Source of the DNA: Duganella aquatilis
Lineage (GTDB): Bacteria; Pseudomonadota; Gammaproteobacteria; Burkholderiales; Burkholderiaceae_D
DNA length: 64,000 bases
Direction of reading: 5' to 3'
Assembly (NCBI RefSeq): GCF_009674565.1
Contig: NZ_WKJL01000016.1
Location: 62,001-126,000 of the forward strand
This document shows positions 1 to 9,222 of the stretch, piece after piece. Position 1 is the first letter of the stretch, and the number at the start of each line of letters is the position of its first letter. The notes under the pieces were generated by a model, which ran no database searches, was not told where the DNA came from, and worked only from the letters and a program-made list of their open reading frames with translations. The position numbers and the translations under genes are program-made.

Positions 1-626
1 AGCTGCTGAAGGACGGCGGCTTCACCTTCGACCTGGCCTACACCTCGGTGCTGAAGCGCGCCGTGCGCACGCTGTGGCTGGCGCTGGACGAAATGGACAT
101 GATGTACCTGCCGATCAAGAACGACTGGCGCCTCAACGAGCGTCACTACGGCGCCCTGCAGGGCCTGGACAAGGGCGAGACCGCCGCCAAGTACGGCGAC
201 GAGCAGGTGCTGGTCTGGCGCCGCAGCTACGACACGCCGCCGCCGGCGCTGGAAGCCACCGACGACCGCGCCTCGTTCAACGACCCGCGCTACGCCGGCC
301 TGTCGAAGGCGCAGATCCCGCTGACCGAATGCCTGAAGGACACCGTGGCGCGCGTGGTGCCGGTGTGGGACGAGGAAATCGCCCCGGCCATCAAGGCCGG
401 CAAGAATATCATCATCTCGGCCCACGGCAACAGTCTGCGCGCGCTGATCAAGATGCTCGACGGCATCAGCGACAGCGACATCGTCGGCCTCAACATCCCG
501 AACGGCACGCCGCTGGTCTACGAGCTGGACGAGAACCTGAAACCGCTGCGTCACTACTACCTGGGTGACGCCGACGCCATTGCCGCTGCGCAAGCCGCCG
601 TGGCCAACCAGGGTAAGGCCAAGTAA
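1..626 (+). CDS. gpmA: 2,3-bisphosphoglycerate-dependent phosphoglycerate mutase (5' end missing)
   Basis: Glycolytic enzyme that interconverts 3- and 2-phosphoglycerate in the cytosol through a phosphohistidine. The reading frame is open from base 3, so the N-terminal part with the phosphorylated His (RHG motif) lies outside the window. Visible are the family segments [10 protein letters not shown], which holds the catalytic Glu, and SAHGNSLRA, which holds the second active-site His. The C-terminal tail is rich in alanine. About 208 codons are present; the family is usually near 250, so roughly 40 residues are missing. The next gene starts one base after the stop, suggesting co-transcription. 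Identification is firm. Confidence 0.95.
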   Translation, partial: LLKDGGFTFDLAYTSVLKRAVRTLWLALDEMDMMYLPIKNDWRLNERHYGALQGLDKGETAAKYGDEQVLVWRRSYDTPPPALEATDDRASFNDPRYAGLSKAQIPLTECLKDTVARVVPVWDEEIAPAIKAGKNIIISAHGNSLRALIKMLDGISDSDIVGLNIPNGTPLVYELDENLKPLRHYYLGDADAIAAAQAAVANQGKAK

Positions 627-627
627 T

Positions 628-2091
628 TTGTCTTCTTCGTTCCGCCACACCGCAGCCCTGCTGCTGATGCTGTCGCTCGGGGCCAACGCGGCCCCGTTCG
701 GCAAGACGACCGAGCGCAGCAAGCAGAAAGCGGTGGCCGAGGCCGAACGCGCCGGCTTGCAGCAAAAGCTGTCCACGCTCAAGAAGGACATCAGCAAGAC
801 CGAAAGCGCCAAGGACGACGCCGCCGACACGCTGGCCGAGTCCGAGGCGGCGATTTCGGACGCCAACCGCGCGCTGCGCGACCTGCAGCAGGAGCAGGGC
901 GACACCAACGTCAAGCTGCAGCAGCTGTCGTCCGAGCACGAGCGGCTGGCGGCCACCGTGGCCCAGCAGAAGCAGCAGCTGGCCAAGCTGCTGCGCGAGC
1001 AGTACGTGGCGGGCAATGAAGACCGCATCAAGCTCTTGTTGTCCGGCGACAATCCCAACCGCATCAACCGCGACCTGCAAATGCTGTCCTATGTGTCGCA
1101 GGCGCAGGCGCGGCTGCTGGAAGCGTTGCGCACCAACCTGAAGGCCGTCGAGGTCAACCAGGAAGAGGCACAGAACGCCAAGGACGAGCTGGAAGAAATC
1201 GCCCAGGAACAATTGCAGCAAAAAGCCAGGCTGGAGCAGGAAAAAGGCCGCCGCGCGGCCCTGCTGTCCACCTTGTCGAAAAAACTGGTGTCGCAGCGCA
1301 AGGAAGCCGGCAACCTGGAACGCGACGAGCAGCGCATGACCAGCCTGGTGGACAAGCTGAGCAAGCTGATCGCCGAGCAGGCCGCCGCTGCCGCCGCCGA
1401 GAAGAAACGCCAGGAGCAGGTGGCGGCCGCCAAAGCCGCCGCCAAGGCCAAGGCGGACGCCGACGCCCGCGCGCTGGCCAAGGCCAGGGCTGCCGAGGCC
1501 GAACGCCAGCGCCTCGCCAAGGCCAACACCACCAAGTCCGGCGCCATCAAGCCGGCCGCGCCGAATCCGGCGGACGCCATCGACGCCGACGAGCCGCCGA
1601 AAGTGGCGGCCGTCAAGCCGGCCCCGGCGCCGGAACCGGTGAACGACACGCCGGCCAAGCCGGCCGACATCGCGCTGGCGCCGGTCGCGCCGGCCGGCGC
1701 CTTTGCCAGCCTCAAGGGGCAACTGAAAGCGCCGGTGGCCGGCAAGATCACCTCCAAGTTCGGTTCGCGCCGCGGCGACGGTCCGACCTGGAAAGGCGTG
1801 TTCATCCGCGCCAGCGAAGGCGCCGAGGTGCATGCGGTGGCCACCGGCCGGGTGGTGATCGCCGAATGGATGCGCGGCTTCGGCAACCTGATCATCATCG
1901 ACCACGGCGGCCAGTACCTGAGCCTGTACGCCAATAACGAAGCGCTGCTGAAACGCCCGGGCGACGTGGTCAAGCCCGGCGAGGTGATTGCCAGTGTCGG
2001 GAATACCGGCAGCAGCGAGGAATCGGGGCTATACTTCGAACTTCGCCACCAGGGCGCGACATTCGATCCGGCCGGCTGGGTCAAGTTTTAA
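628..2091 (+). CDS. envC: EnvC-like murein hydrolase activator (coiled coil plus degenerate LytM domain)
   Basis: Periplasmic activator of cell-division amidases, by analogy with E. coli EnvC. I choose the TTG at 628 as start because it directly follows the gpmA stop and gives a signal peptide (LLLMLSLGANA). An ATG at 565 would run 62 bases into gpmA. After the signal come about 260 residues of heptad-rich coiled coil, then a low-complexity Ala/Lys/Pro linker, then a C-terminal LytM/peptidase_M23 fold of about 115 residues. The zinc ligands are lost: the usual HxxxD is replaced by WKGVFI, and the HxH region reads GLYFELRH, as in EnvC. It should therefore activate amidases and not cut murein itself. 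The protein has 487 residues. Confidence 0.88.
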   Translation: MSSSFRHTAALLLMLSLGANAAPFGKTTERSKQKAVAEAERAGLQQKLSTLKKDISKTESAKDDAADTLAESEAAISDANRALRDLQQEQGDTNVKLQQLSSEHERLAATVAQQKQQLAKLLREQYVAGNEDRIKLLLSGDNPNRINRDLQMLSYVSQAQARLLEALRTNLKAVEVNQEEAQNAKDELEEIAQEQLQQKARLEQEKGRRAALLSTLSKKLVSQRKEAGNLERDEQRMTSLVDKLSKLIAEQAAAAAAEKKRQEQVAAAKAAAKAKADADARALAKARAAEAERQRLAKANTTKSGAIKPAAPNPADAIDADEPPKVAAVKPAPAPEPVNDTPAKPADIALAPVAPAGAFASLKGQLKAPVAGKITSKFGSRRGDGPTWKGVFIRASEGAEVHAVATGRVVIAEWMRGFGNLIIIDHGGQYLSLYANNEALLKRPGDVVKPGEVIASVGNTGSSEESGLYFELRHQGATFDPAGWVKF

Positions 2092-2106
2092 GGTTTGCGG
2101 AAAATT

Positions 2107-3579
2107 ATGGGCAACAAAGTCAAGAGCATCGGCCTGATCGGCCTCGGTATGGTGGCTGGTGTTGCCGCCTCCTTCCAGTTTTCCGCCATTGCGCAAAAAG
2201 CCGCCGGCACGCCGCTGCCGCTGGAAGAGCTGCGCCAGCTGTCCGATGTGTTCGGCCTGATCAAGACCGACTACGTCGAAACCGTCGACGACAAGAAGCT
2301 GCTGACGGAAGCCATTTCCGGCATGGTGTCGTCGCTCGATCCGCATTCGGTCTACCTGGATAAAAAAGCCTTCCGCGAAATGCGCGAGACCGTGGCCGGC
2401 AAATTCGTCGGCATCGGCGTCGAAGTGGGCCTGGAGGACGGCTATATCCGCGTCGTCTCGCCGATCGAGGACACGCCGGCGTTCAAGGCCGGCATCAAGG
2501 CCGGCGACCTGATCACCCGCATCGACGGCACCCTGATCAAGGGCATGTCGCTGGACGAATCGGTGAAGAAGATGCGCGGCGAGCCGCATTCCAAGGTCAG
2601 CGTCACCATCAGCCGCAAGGACGAGGACAAGCCGCTGATCTTCAACGTCACGCGCGAGGAAATCCGCGTGCAGAGCGTCAAGGCCAAGATCATCGAGCCG
2701 GGCTATGCGTGGGTGCGCATCTCGCAGTTCCAGGAACCGACCGTCGACGACATGGCGAAGAAGATCACCGCCCTGTACCAGCAGGACCCGCACATCAAGG
2801 GCCTGGTGCTGGACCTGCGCAACGATCCGGGCGGCGTGGTGCCGGGCGCCATCGGCGTCTCGGCCGCCTTCCTGCCCAAGGACTCGGTGATCGTCTCGAC
2901 CAACGGCCAGCTGCTGAGTTCCAAGGAAACCTTCTACGGCCGCCAGGAATTCTACGCGCCGCGCGCCAAGAACGACCCGCTGGCCAAGCTGCCGGCCGGC
3001 CTGAAGGACGTGCCGATGGTGGTGCTGGTGAACGCCGGTTCCGCCTCGGCCTCGGAAATCGTCGCCGGCGCGCTGCAGGACTACAAGCGCGCCACCATCA
3101 TCGGCACCCAGACCTTCGGCAAGGGCTCGGTGCAGACGCTGCGCCAGCTGACCGCCGATACCGCCGTCAAGCTGACCACCGCCCGCTACTACACGCCGAA
3201 GAACCGCGCCATCCAGGCGCGCGGCATCACGCCGGACCTGCTGGTCGACGAAAGCGCCGACGGCGATGGCCTGAACCGCCTGCGCATCCGCGAAGCCGAC
3301 CTGCAGAAACACCTCGGCAACGACAAGAATCCGGAAGAGACCAACAAGCGCGACGTGCTGGAAGACGAACAACGCCTGGCCGCGCTGGCGAAGAAAACCA
3401 AGCCGGTGGAATTCGGCTCCAAGGACGACTTCCAGCTGGCGCAGGCGCTCAACCACTTCAAGGGCCTGCCGGTCCAGCTGTCGAAGGCGGACGCCAAGCC
3501 GGTCAGCGACGTCGGCGAAACCCAGTCGGATTCCCAGCCCAAGGAACAGCCGCTGCCGAAGGCGCCCGTCACCAAGTAA
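2107..3579 (+). CDS. S41-family C-terminal processing protease with PDZ domain
   Basis: Periplasmic, membrane-anchored serine protease of the CtpA/Prc family. The 490-residue protein starts at ATG 2107; a TTG at 2095 is less likely. An uncleaved-looking N-terminal hydrophobic segment spans residues 7-28, a PDZ domain lies near 97-175, and the S41 catalytic domain near 190-385. The Ser-Lys dyad can be assigned to S314 in GSASASEIVAG and K339 in TFGKGSVQT, 25 residues apart as in Prc. The C-terminal 100 residues are charged and Pro/Lys-rich. It sits directly downstream of the EnvC gene with a 15-base gap, so the pair probably acts together on cell-wall remodelling; in other proteobacteria Prc-type proteases control murein endopeptidase levels. 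Confidence 0.92.
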   Translation: MGNKVKSIGLIGLGMVAGVAASFQFSAIAQKAAGTPLPLEELRQLSDVFGLIKTDYVETVDDKKLLTEAISGMVSSLDPHSVYLDKKAFREMRETVAGKFVGIGVEVGLEDGYIRVVSPIEDTPAFKAGIKAGDLITRIDGTLIKGMSLDESVKKMRGEPHSKVSVTISRKDEDKPLIFNVTREEIRVQSVKAKIIEPGYAWVRISQFQEPTVDDMAKKITALYQQDPHIKGLVLDLRNDPGGVVPGAIGVSAAFLPKDSVIVSTNGQLLSSKETFYGRQEFYAPRAKNDPLAKLPAGLKDVPMVVLVNAGSASASEIVAGALQDYKRATIIGTQTFGKGSVQTLRQLTADTAVKLTTARYYTPKNRAIQARGITPDLLVDESADGDGLNRLRIREADLQKHLGNDKNPEETNKRDVLEDEQRLAALAKKTKPVEFGSKDDFQLAQALNHFKGLPVQLSKADAKPVSDVGETQSDSQPKEQPLPKAPVTK

Positions 3580-3609
3580 CCGCTGGCGCCCATGCCGCCG
3601 CACAGAGAG

Positions 3610-4362
3610 ATGAACGACGCCCAACTGCTGCGCTACTCGCGCCACATCCTGCTCGACGAAATCGGCATCGAGGGCCAGCAGCGGCTGCTCGACGCGCATG
3701 CGCTGGTGATCGGCGCCGGCGGCCTCGGTTCGCCGGCCGCGATGTACCTGGCGTCGGCCGGCGTCGGCCGCATCACGCTGGTCGACGACGACACGGTCGA
3801 CCTGACCAACCTGCAGCGCCAGATCGCCCACACCACGGAGCGCGTCGGCCAGTCCAAGGCCGCGTCGGCGCGATTGACGCTGTTGCAGATCAATCCCGAG
3901 ATCAGCGTCACCGCGCTGAACGAGCGCGTGGACGACGCCCGCCTGGCCGCACTGGTGGCCGGCGCCGACGTGGTGCTGGACTGCACCGACAACTTCGCCA
4001 CCCGCCACGCCGTCAACCGCGCCTGCGTGGCGGCGCGCAAGCCGCTGGTGTCCGGCGCCGTGATCCGCTTCGATGGCCAGGTCAGCGTGTTCGATCCGCG
4101 CGGCGGCGACCAGCCTTGCTACTCCTGCCTGTTCCCGCAGGACCAGAAGTTTGAGGATGTGGCCTGTTCCACCATGGGCGTGTTCGCGCCGCTGGTGGGC
4201 GTGGTCGGCGCCATGCAGGCGGCCGAGGCGCTCAAGCTGCTGATGGGCGTCGGCGGCTCGCTGGCCGGGCGCCTGCTGATGCTCGACGGCCTGCACATGG
4301 AATGGACCAGCATCGGCGTCGCCCGCAACGGCGCCTGCCCGGTGTGCGCCGGGATTGCGTAA
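3610..4362 (+). CDS. moeB: MoeB/ThiF-family adenylyltransferase
   Basis: E1-like enzyme that adenylates the C-terminal Gly-Gly of a small sulfur-carrier protein (MoaD or ThiS). The start at 3610 (MNDAQLLRYSRHILLDEIG) matches where the family normally begins; ATG 3592 would add six residues. Seen: nucleotide-binding GAGGLGSPAAMYLA, the R-Q-I segment NLQRQIAHTT, DCTDNF, and two CxxC pairs (CYSCLF and CPVCAG) that bind structural zinc. The sequence is 250 residues and has no rhodanese domain, so it is the short MoeB/HesA form. MoeB and ThiF cannot be told apart by sequence here, since no moa or thi gene is adjacent. The end of the gene shows no clear terminator. Confidence 0.88.
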   Translation: MNDAQLLRYSRHILLDEIGIEGQQRLLDAHALVIGAGGLGSPAAMYLASAGVGRITLVDDDTVDLTNLQRQIAHTTERVGQSKAASARLTLLQINPEISVTALNERVDDARLAALVAGADVVLDCTDNFATRHAVNRACVAARKPLVSGAVIRFDGQVSVFDPRGGDQPCYSCLFPQDQKFEDVACSTMGVFAPLVGVVGAMQAAEALKLLMGVGGSLAGRLLMLDGLHMEWTSIGVARNGACPVCAGIA

Positions 4363-4440
4363 GACCTTGTAAAGAAACTGTCATAAAGGGCCGGTTTAAG
4401 CACTCATTAAGCGCCAAAGCGGATAAATCGGGGCCAGATA

Positions 4441-4469
4441 TCGCCATGGCCTGAATTCCGCCTTATACT
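4441..4469 (+). promoter_or_regulatory. Candidate sigma-70 promoter of the type II secretion operon
   Basis: A -10-like hexamer TATACT (4464-4469) stands 17 bases after a -35-like TCGCCA (4441-4446). The gap before gspG (4363-4497) is the only sizeable non-coding stretch upstream of the twelve gsp genes. The -10 has 5 of 6 and the -35 has 4 of 6 consensus bases. The prediction is unaided and moderate. Confidence 0.45.
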
Positions 4470-4497
4470 CTTCACTCTTTAAATTTGTTCTCAGACT

Positions 4498-4941
4498 ATG
4501 AAAAAGCTCTCCCTTCGCCGCCGTGTCCAACGCGGCTTTACGCTGATCGAAATCATGGTTGTGGTGGTGATCATGGGCGTGCTGGCCGCGCTGGTGGTGC
4601 CCAAGCTGCTGAACCGCGCCGGCGAATCGAAGGTCGCCGCCGCCAAGGTCGATATCGCGACCATCATGCAGGCGCTCAAGCTGTACAAGCTGGATAACCA
4701 GCGCTATCCGACCACCGAACAGGGCCTGCAGGCGCTGCTCGAAAAACCGACGGCCGGTCCGGCGGCCAACGGCTGGAAAGCCGGCGGCTATGTCGAGAAA
4801 ATGCCGAAAGACCCTTGGGGCAATCCATACCAGTACCTGTCGCCCGGCATCAAGGGCGAGATCGATGTGTTCTCCTACGGCGCCGACGGCCAGCCGGGCG
4901 GCACCGGCGACGACGCCGACATCGGTTCCTGGGAAAACTGA
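4498..4941 (+). CDS. gspG: Type II secretion major pseudopilin GspG
   Basis: Main building block of the periplasmic pseudopilus that drives secretion through the GspD pore. The 147-residue protein has a class III prepilin leader cut between G13 and F14 by the prepilin peptidase, Glu at mature position 5 (E18), and a following hydrophobic helix. The globular part has the GspG signature PTTEQGLQALLEKP, PKDPWGNPYQY and a calcium-loop region ending FSYGADGQPGG. It is the first gene of a rightward twelve-gene operon. The prepilin peptidase gspO is not in the window, so it must lie elsewhere. Confidence 0.97.
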   Translation: MKKLSLRRRVQRGFTLIEIMVVVVIMGVLAALVVPKLLNRAGESKVAAAKVDIATIMQALKLYKLDNQRYPTTEQGLQALLEKPTAGPAANGWKAGGYVEKMPKDPWGNPYQYLSPGIKGEIDVFSYGADGQPGGTGDDADIGSWEN

Positions 4942-4962
4942 TCACTGAAGGGACACGGTATC

Positions 4963-5433
4963 ATGCGCACCGGCCAGCGTGGCTTCACGCTGATCGAACT
5001 GCTGGTGGTGATGGTCATCCTGGGCATCACGCTGGGGCTGGTGTCGCTTAACGCCATGCCGGGCCAGAAACAGTCCATGCAGCAGGACGCCAAGCGCATT
5101 GCGCTGCTGCTGCAGCTGGCGCGCGACGAAGCCATCGTGCGCAACCGCCAGATCGCCTTCGAGGCGGGCAGCGACAGCTACCATTTCATCATCCGCAACG
5201 ACAACAAGCAATGGGAGCCGGTGGTGCAGGACGACCTGCTGCGCGAACGCGAATTCAAGCAGGCGCCGGTGACCCTGATGCTGGACCCGCCGCCGGCGCT
5301 GCCGGAAGCCACGCTGCGCATCGTCTTCGGCCGCGAGCCGGTCGACAAGCCCTTTGTGCTGACCATGGCCGCCAGCGACGGCACCAGCGTCGCCATCCGC
5401 GCCGACGGCATCGGCCATTTCACGGTGGACTGA
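4963..5433 (+). CDS. gspH: Type II secretion minor pseudopilin GspH
   Basis: Minor pseudopilin of 156 residues. The prepilin signal reads RG then FTLIELLVVMVILG, with cleavage after G7 and Glu at +5 (E12). The rest is a GspH/FimT-type beta-rich domain containing LLLQLARDEAIVRNRQIAF, which is typical of the family. It is 21 bases behind gspG and one base before gspI. It is expected to be incorporated below the I-J-K tip of the pseudopilus. Confidence 0.92.
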   Translation: MRTGQRGFTLIELLVVMVILGITLGLVSLNAMPGQKQSMQQDAKRIALLLQLARDEAIVRNRQIAFEAGSDSYHFIIRNDNKQWEPVVQDDLLREREFKQAPVTLMLDPPPALPEATLRIVFGREPVDKPFVLTMAASDGTSVAIRADGIGHFTVD

Positions 5434-5434
5434 C

Positions 5435-5806
5435 ATGCGCCGCTCATCCTCCCCCGGTTTCACCATGCTGGAAGTGCTGGTCGCGCTGATGATCGTTGCC
5501 ACCGCGCTGATCGCCTCGCTGCGCGCGGTCGGCAGCCTGACCGGCAACAGCGACAGCCTGCGCGCCAACATGATGGCCACCTGGTCGGCCGAAAACCGGC
5601 TGGTGCAAATGCGCCTGTCGCACGTGTTCCCGCCGATCGGCAAGACCACCTACGAATGCCCGCAGGGCGACCTGCAGCTGCTGTGCGAGGAAGAGGTCAT
5701 CGCCAGCCCGAATCCACGTTTCCGCCGGGTCGAGGTCAGCGTGTACGAGATCAACCATCCGGAGCGCCGCATCATCAAGCTGGTCCAACTGGTGCTGAAT
5801 TCATGA
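5435..5806 (+). CDS. gspI: Type II secretion minor pseudopilin GspI
   Basis: A 123-residue minor pseudopilin that nucleates the pseudopilus tip with GspJ and GspK. The leader MRRSSSPG is followed by FTMLEVLVALMIVATALIA, with Glu at +5. The short globular domain contains the GspI pattern WSAENRLVQMRLS. Its stop overlaps the gspJ start (ATGA, 5803-5806), indicating translational coupling. Confidence 0.93.
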   Translation: MRRSSSPGFTMLEVLVALMIVATALIASLRAVGSLTGNSDSLRANMMATWSAENRLVQMRLSHVFPPIGKTTYECPQGDLQLLCEEEVIASPNPRFRRVEVSVYEINHPERRIIKLVQLVLNS

Positions 5807-6459
5807 CCGCACCTCGCATGACTTCCCGCGCGCGCGGCTTCACGCTGATCGAACTGCTGCTGGCCATCTCCATCCTGGCCGTGATCGCGGTGCTGGGCTG
5901 GCGCGGGCTCGATAGCATCATCCGCTCGCGCGCCACGCTGACCGCCGACATGGAGCAGACGCGCGGCATGCAGCTGGCCTTCGCGCAGCTGCAAAGCGAT
6001 TGCGAAAACCTCGCCGGCAGCGCGCTGCTGCACAACCGTGCCTTCATCCAGGCCGAGGACGGCCGCATCACGCTGGTGCGCATGGTGATGGCGGAAAACC
6101 AGCCGACGCAGTTGCAGGTGGTGTCCTACCGCGTCAACGCCGACGGCGTGCTGACGCGGCGCGAGTCGGCCTACACGCGCGAGCTGACGCAGCTGGACAA
6201 CCTGTGGCAGGCGGCGCTCAGCGACACCGATCCCGCCGCCGCCGTGGCGCTGCAGGCCAGCGTGCAGGGCATGAGCATGCGCTTCTGGGTGCCGAGCGCC
6301 GCCGTGTTTCAGACCGCCGCCAACGCCGGCGGCTGGCAGGCGGCGGCCGGCGTGACCACCGCCGGCATCACCGGACTGCCTACCGGAATGGAAGTCTCGC
6401 TGACGCTGCAGGGGCGCCAGATCCCGATGGTGAAATCCTTCCTGCTGGGGGCCCTGTGA
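5803..6459 (+). CDS. gspJ: Type II secretion minor pseudopilin GspJ
   Basis: Minor pseudopilin of 218 residues. The start at 5803 is chosen because it overlaps the gspI stop and puts the prepilin signal at the N-terminus: SRARG, then FTLIELLLAISILAVIAVLGW with Glu at +5 (E17). A longer in-frame reading from 5656 would overlap gspI by 150 bases and bury the signal. The family segment GLDSIIRSRATL and the core AFAQLQSDCENL are present. The end overlaps the GTG start of gspK. Confidence 0.93.
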   Translation: MTAPRMTSRARGFTLIELLLAISILAVIAVLGWRGLDSIIRSRATLTADMEQTRGMQLAFAQLQSDCENLAGSALLHNRAFIQAEDGRITLVRMVMAENQPTQLQVVSYRVNADGVLTRRESAYTRELTQLDNLWQAALSDTDPAAAVALQASVQGMSMRFWVPSAAVFQTAANAGGWQAAAGVTTAGITGLPTGMEVSLTLQGRQIPMVKSFLLGAL

Positions 6460-7451
6460 AGATCCGGCGCCAACGAGGCGTGGCCGTGGTGACGGCGCTG
6501 TTGCTGACGACGCTGGCGGTGACCATCGTCGCCAGCCTGTTCTGGCAGCAGCAGGTGCAGGTGCGCTCGATGGAGAACCAGCGCCTGCAGCTGCAAACGC
6601 GCTGGATCCTGCGCGGCGCGCTGGACCTGAGCCGCCTGATCCTGAACCAGGACCTGATCGATTCGCCCAATTTCACGCAGATGAACGGTGTGTGGGCGAC
6701 GCCGCTGGAGGAAACGCGGCTGGACGATTATGTCGAGCGCGAACGCCTGCAGGGCGAAAATTTCAACGCCACGCTGTCCGGACGCATGACGGACGCGCAG
6801 TCGCGCTACAATCTTGGCAACCTGGCCAATAACCGGCAGGTGAATCCCGACCAGGTCGCGGTGTTCCAGCGTTTGCTGAGTAACCTGCGGCTGGATGAGG
6901 GTCTGGCGCAGGGCGTGGCGGAACTGGTGATGAAATCCCAGAGCATCTCGACCCAGCAGCCGGCCGGCAGCGGTCCGACCAGCGGTACCGGCAGTGGCGT
7001 CGGCGTGACCGATGGCACCGGCGGCACCGGTGGCAGCGAACCGCTGGCGCTGGTGCGGGCCGAGGATCTGCTGGCGGTGAGCGGGTTCTCGCCGCCGGCC
7101 ATCGACCAGCTGCGCGACTATGTGATCGTGCTGCCGGGCCGGCCGACGGCGATCAATGTCAACACCGCGCCGGCCGAGTTGTTGTCGGCGCTGGTGCCGG
7201 GCCTGTCGCTGTCGGAGGCGCAGGCCATGGTCAACGCGCGCAAGACGGCGTACTACCTGAATACCGGCACTTTCCTGGGGACGGCGCAGATGGCAGGCAA
7301 GAAGGTGGTGGTGCCATATGACGTCCGCAGCGATTTCTTCCTGGCCTACAGCCGGGTGAAGCTGGACCGCGCTTCGCTCGAAACGCAGTCCCTGCTGCAC
7401 CGGCCGGGCCAGACGGCCGCCACCTCGGTGGAATGGATACGGGAATACTAA
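6456..7451 (+). CDS. gspK: Type II secretion minor pseudopilin GspK
   Basis: The largest minor pseudopilin, thought to cap the pseudopilus tip. I set the start at GTG 6456, overlapping the gspJ stop as GTGA. This gives the leader MKIRRQRG followed by VAVVTALLLTTLAVTIVASLF. Mature position 5 is Thr and not Glu, which is the normal GspK feature. The 331-residue protein includes the helical insert domain, a Gly/Thr-rich loop near residues 168-190, and a C-terminal INVNTAPAELLSALVPGLS helix-hairpin-helix-like stretch. Start codons farther upstream in the same frame lie wholly inside gspJ and are not credible. Confidence 0.92.
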   Translation: MKIRRQRGVAVVTALLLTTLAVTIVASLFWQQQVQVRSMENQRLQLQTRWILRGALDLSRLILNQDLIDSPNFTQMNGVWATPLEETRLDDYVERERLQGENFNATLSGRMTDAQSRYNLGNLANNRQVNPDQVAVFQRLLSNLRLDEGLAQGVAELVMKSQSISTQQPAGSGPTSGTGSGVGVTDGTGGTGGSEPLALVRAEDLLAVSGFSPPAIDQLRDYVIVLPGRPTAINVNTAPAELLSALVPGLSLSEAQAMVNARKTAYYLNTGTFLGTAQMAGKKVVVPYDVRSDFFLAYSRVKLDRASLETQSLLHRPGQTAATSVEWIREY

Positions 7452-7480
7452 AGAACAGCGATGAACGAAAGCGAGATCCT

Positions 7481-8716
7481 TTGACTACACTATTTATCCG
7501 CTATCCGGCCAAGGCCAGCGTCGACAGCGGCGCGGCGCAGACCTGCCCGTTCGCGCTGGTGGGCGATGGCGGCAACCTGCTGCAGCAAGGCGTTTCGCCG
7601 CTGGGCAACCTGGCGGACATGGTGGCTTCGGCGCGTCGCGTGACGCTGCTGCTGGCCGCCGCCGATACCACGCTGCTGCGCGTGAAAGCGCCGCCGCTGT
7701 CGGCCGCCCGGCTGAAGGCCGCGCTGCCGGCACTGGTGGAGGAACAGGTGCTGGGCGATCCGAACGACTGCGTGCTGGCCGCCACCGCCGCCGATGACGA
7801 AGGCTTGCGCACCGTGGCCGTGGTGCAGCGCGCCTGGCTGGAAGTGCTGGTCAAGGCGCTGCTGGCGCAGGGCGCGCAGGCGGTGTCGGTGGTGCCGTCG
7901 CAACTGTGCCTGCCGTTCCAGCCGGGCGCCGTGTCGGCCGCGCTGGTGGCGGGCGACGCCGGCTACGACCTGATGATGCGCCAGTCGCAGTTCGAAGGCC
8001 TGGGGATGACGCTGCCGGCGCAGCCGCAGGCCGCGCTGCAGACGCTGCGCGCGCTGGCCGGCGAGCAGCCGGTGACGCTGTACCTGCCGGCGGCGCAGAA
8101 GGCGCAGTTCGCGCCGCTGGCCGCCGAGATTGCGCATCTGACGCTGGAGGAAGACCATTGGGCCCACTGGGTGGCCGGCGCGCGCGGCGCGGGGCTGGAC
8201 CTGGCGCCGGCGCTGGGCAACAACGGCGCCTCGGCGCGCGCCTGGCAGCGCTGGCGCTGGCCGCTGAGCATCGCCGTGGTGGCGCTGCTGATCAATGTGG
8301 TGGGCGTGAATATCGAGTGGCTACGGCTGCGCGGCGAAGCCAAGGTGGTGGGCCAGTCGATGGTGCAGACCTTCAAGTCGGTGTATCCGAAGGAGCCGCT
8401 GGTGGCGGCGCCGATGGAGCAGATGCGCCGCAATATCCGCCTGGCGAAAGCCAACAGCGGCGAGGCCGGCGGCGATGAATTCGTCACCCTGAGCGCGGCC
8501 TTCGGCGAAGCGCTGAACGTCCTGCCGCGCAAGGACATCATCGCCACCCTGGAATACAAGGAGCACGCCTTGCTGGTCAAGGTCAAACCGAACACCGTGG
8601 ACGCGGCGGCGATGCAGCAGCTGCGCGCCGCGCTGGCCGAGCGCAAGCTCGATCTGCTGGAGCCGACCCCGGGCGCCTGGAAGATCCAGCCGCTGGCCGC
8701 AGGAGGAAAAGCATGA
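7481..8716 (+). CDS. gspL: Type II secretion inner-membrane protein GspL
   Basis: Cytoplasmic-membrane protein that ties the ATPase GspE to GspM. A TTG start at 7481 gives TTLFIRYPAK, the usual opening of GspL proteins. ATG 7433 would overlap gspK by 19 bases and is the alternative. The 411 residues comprise an actin-like cytoplasmic domain (about 1-240), one transmembrane helix (WPLSIAVVALLINVVGVNI, near 265-285) and a ferredoxin-like periplasmic domain. The stop overlaps the gspM start (ATGA, 8713-8716). Confidence 0.9.
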   Translation: MTTLFIRYPAKASVDSGAAQTCPFALVGDGGNLLQQGVSPLGNLADMVASARRVTLLLAAADTTLLRVKAPPLSAARLKAALPALVEEQVLGDPNDCVLAATAADDEGLRTVAVVQRAWLEVLVKALLAQGAQAVSVVPSQLCLPFQPGAVSAALVAGDAGYDLMMRQSQFEGLGMTLPAQPQAALQTLRALAGEQPVTLYLPAAQKAQFAPLAAEIAHLTLEEDHWAHWVAGARGAGLDLAPALGNNGASARAWQRWRWPLSIAVVALLINVVGVNIEWLRLRGEAKVVGQSMVQTFKSVYPKEPLVAAPMEQMRRNIRLAKANSGEAGGDEFVTLSAAFGEALNVLPRKDIIATLEYKEHALLVKVKPNTVDAAAMQQLRAALAERKLDLLEPTPGAWKIQPLAAGGKA

Positions 8717-9222
8717 GCAAGCCGAATCCATTGACCGCGCTGCGCGCGCGCGCCGACGCCTTCTGGCTGGTGCGCACCGAGCAGGAACGCAAGCTGCTGC
8801 GCATCGGCGGCATCGTCGTCGGCCTGGCGCTGTTCTACAGCGTCGCCGTCGGTCCCGCCATGGACGGCGCCGACAAGCTGCACAAGGAACTGCCGCAGCT
8901 GCACCAGCAGGCCGCCGAGATGCAGGGCATGGCGCGCGAGGCGCAGGCGCTGCAGGGCCAGAACACCATCGCGCCGACGCCGATGACGCGCGATAACCTG
9001 AACGCCGGCCTGACCGCGCGCGGCCTCAATCCGCAGTCGCTTAACGTCACCGGCGAATACGCCAAGCTGCAGTTCACCGGCGCGCAGTACGCCGGCATCG
9101 TGGCCTGGCTGGACGCGATCCGCACCGAAAGCCGCATCAACGTGGTGGACGCCAGCTTTACCGCGCAGGACGCGGCGGGCGTGGTCAACGGCACGCTGAC
9201 GCTGCGCCAGGGAGCCCGATGA
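8713..9222 (+). CDS. gspM: Type II secretion inner-membrane protein GspM
   Basis: Bitopic partner of GspL, 169 residues. It has a short cytoplasmic N-terminus with TEQERKLL, a transmembrane segment (IGGIVVGLALFYSVAVGPAM, residues 31-50), a coiled-coil stretch and a periplasmic ferredoxin-like domain. Both ends overlap their neighbours by four bases (ATGA), consistent with tight stoichiometric translation of L, M and N. Confidence 0.9.
   Translation: MSKPNPLTALRARADAFWLVRTEQERKLLRIGGIVVGLALFYSVAVGPAMDGADKLHKELPQLHQQAAEMQGMAREAQALQGQNTIAPTPMTRDNLNAGLTARGLNPQSLNVTGEYAKLQFTGAQYAGIVAWLDAIRTESRINVVDASFTAQDAAGVVNGTLTLRQGAR

Noticed and set aside
2029-4296. A 755-residue minus-strand frame opposite the protease and moeB genes
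   Set aside because: Shadow of real coding DNA, low-complexity composition, no start context.
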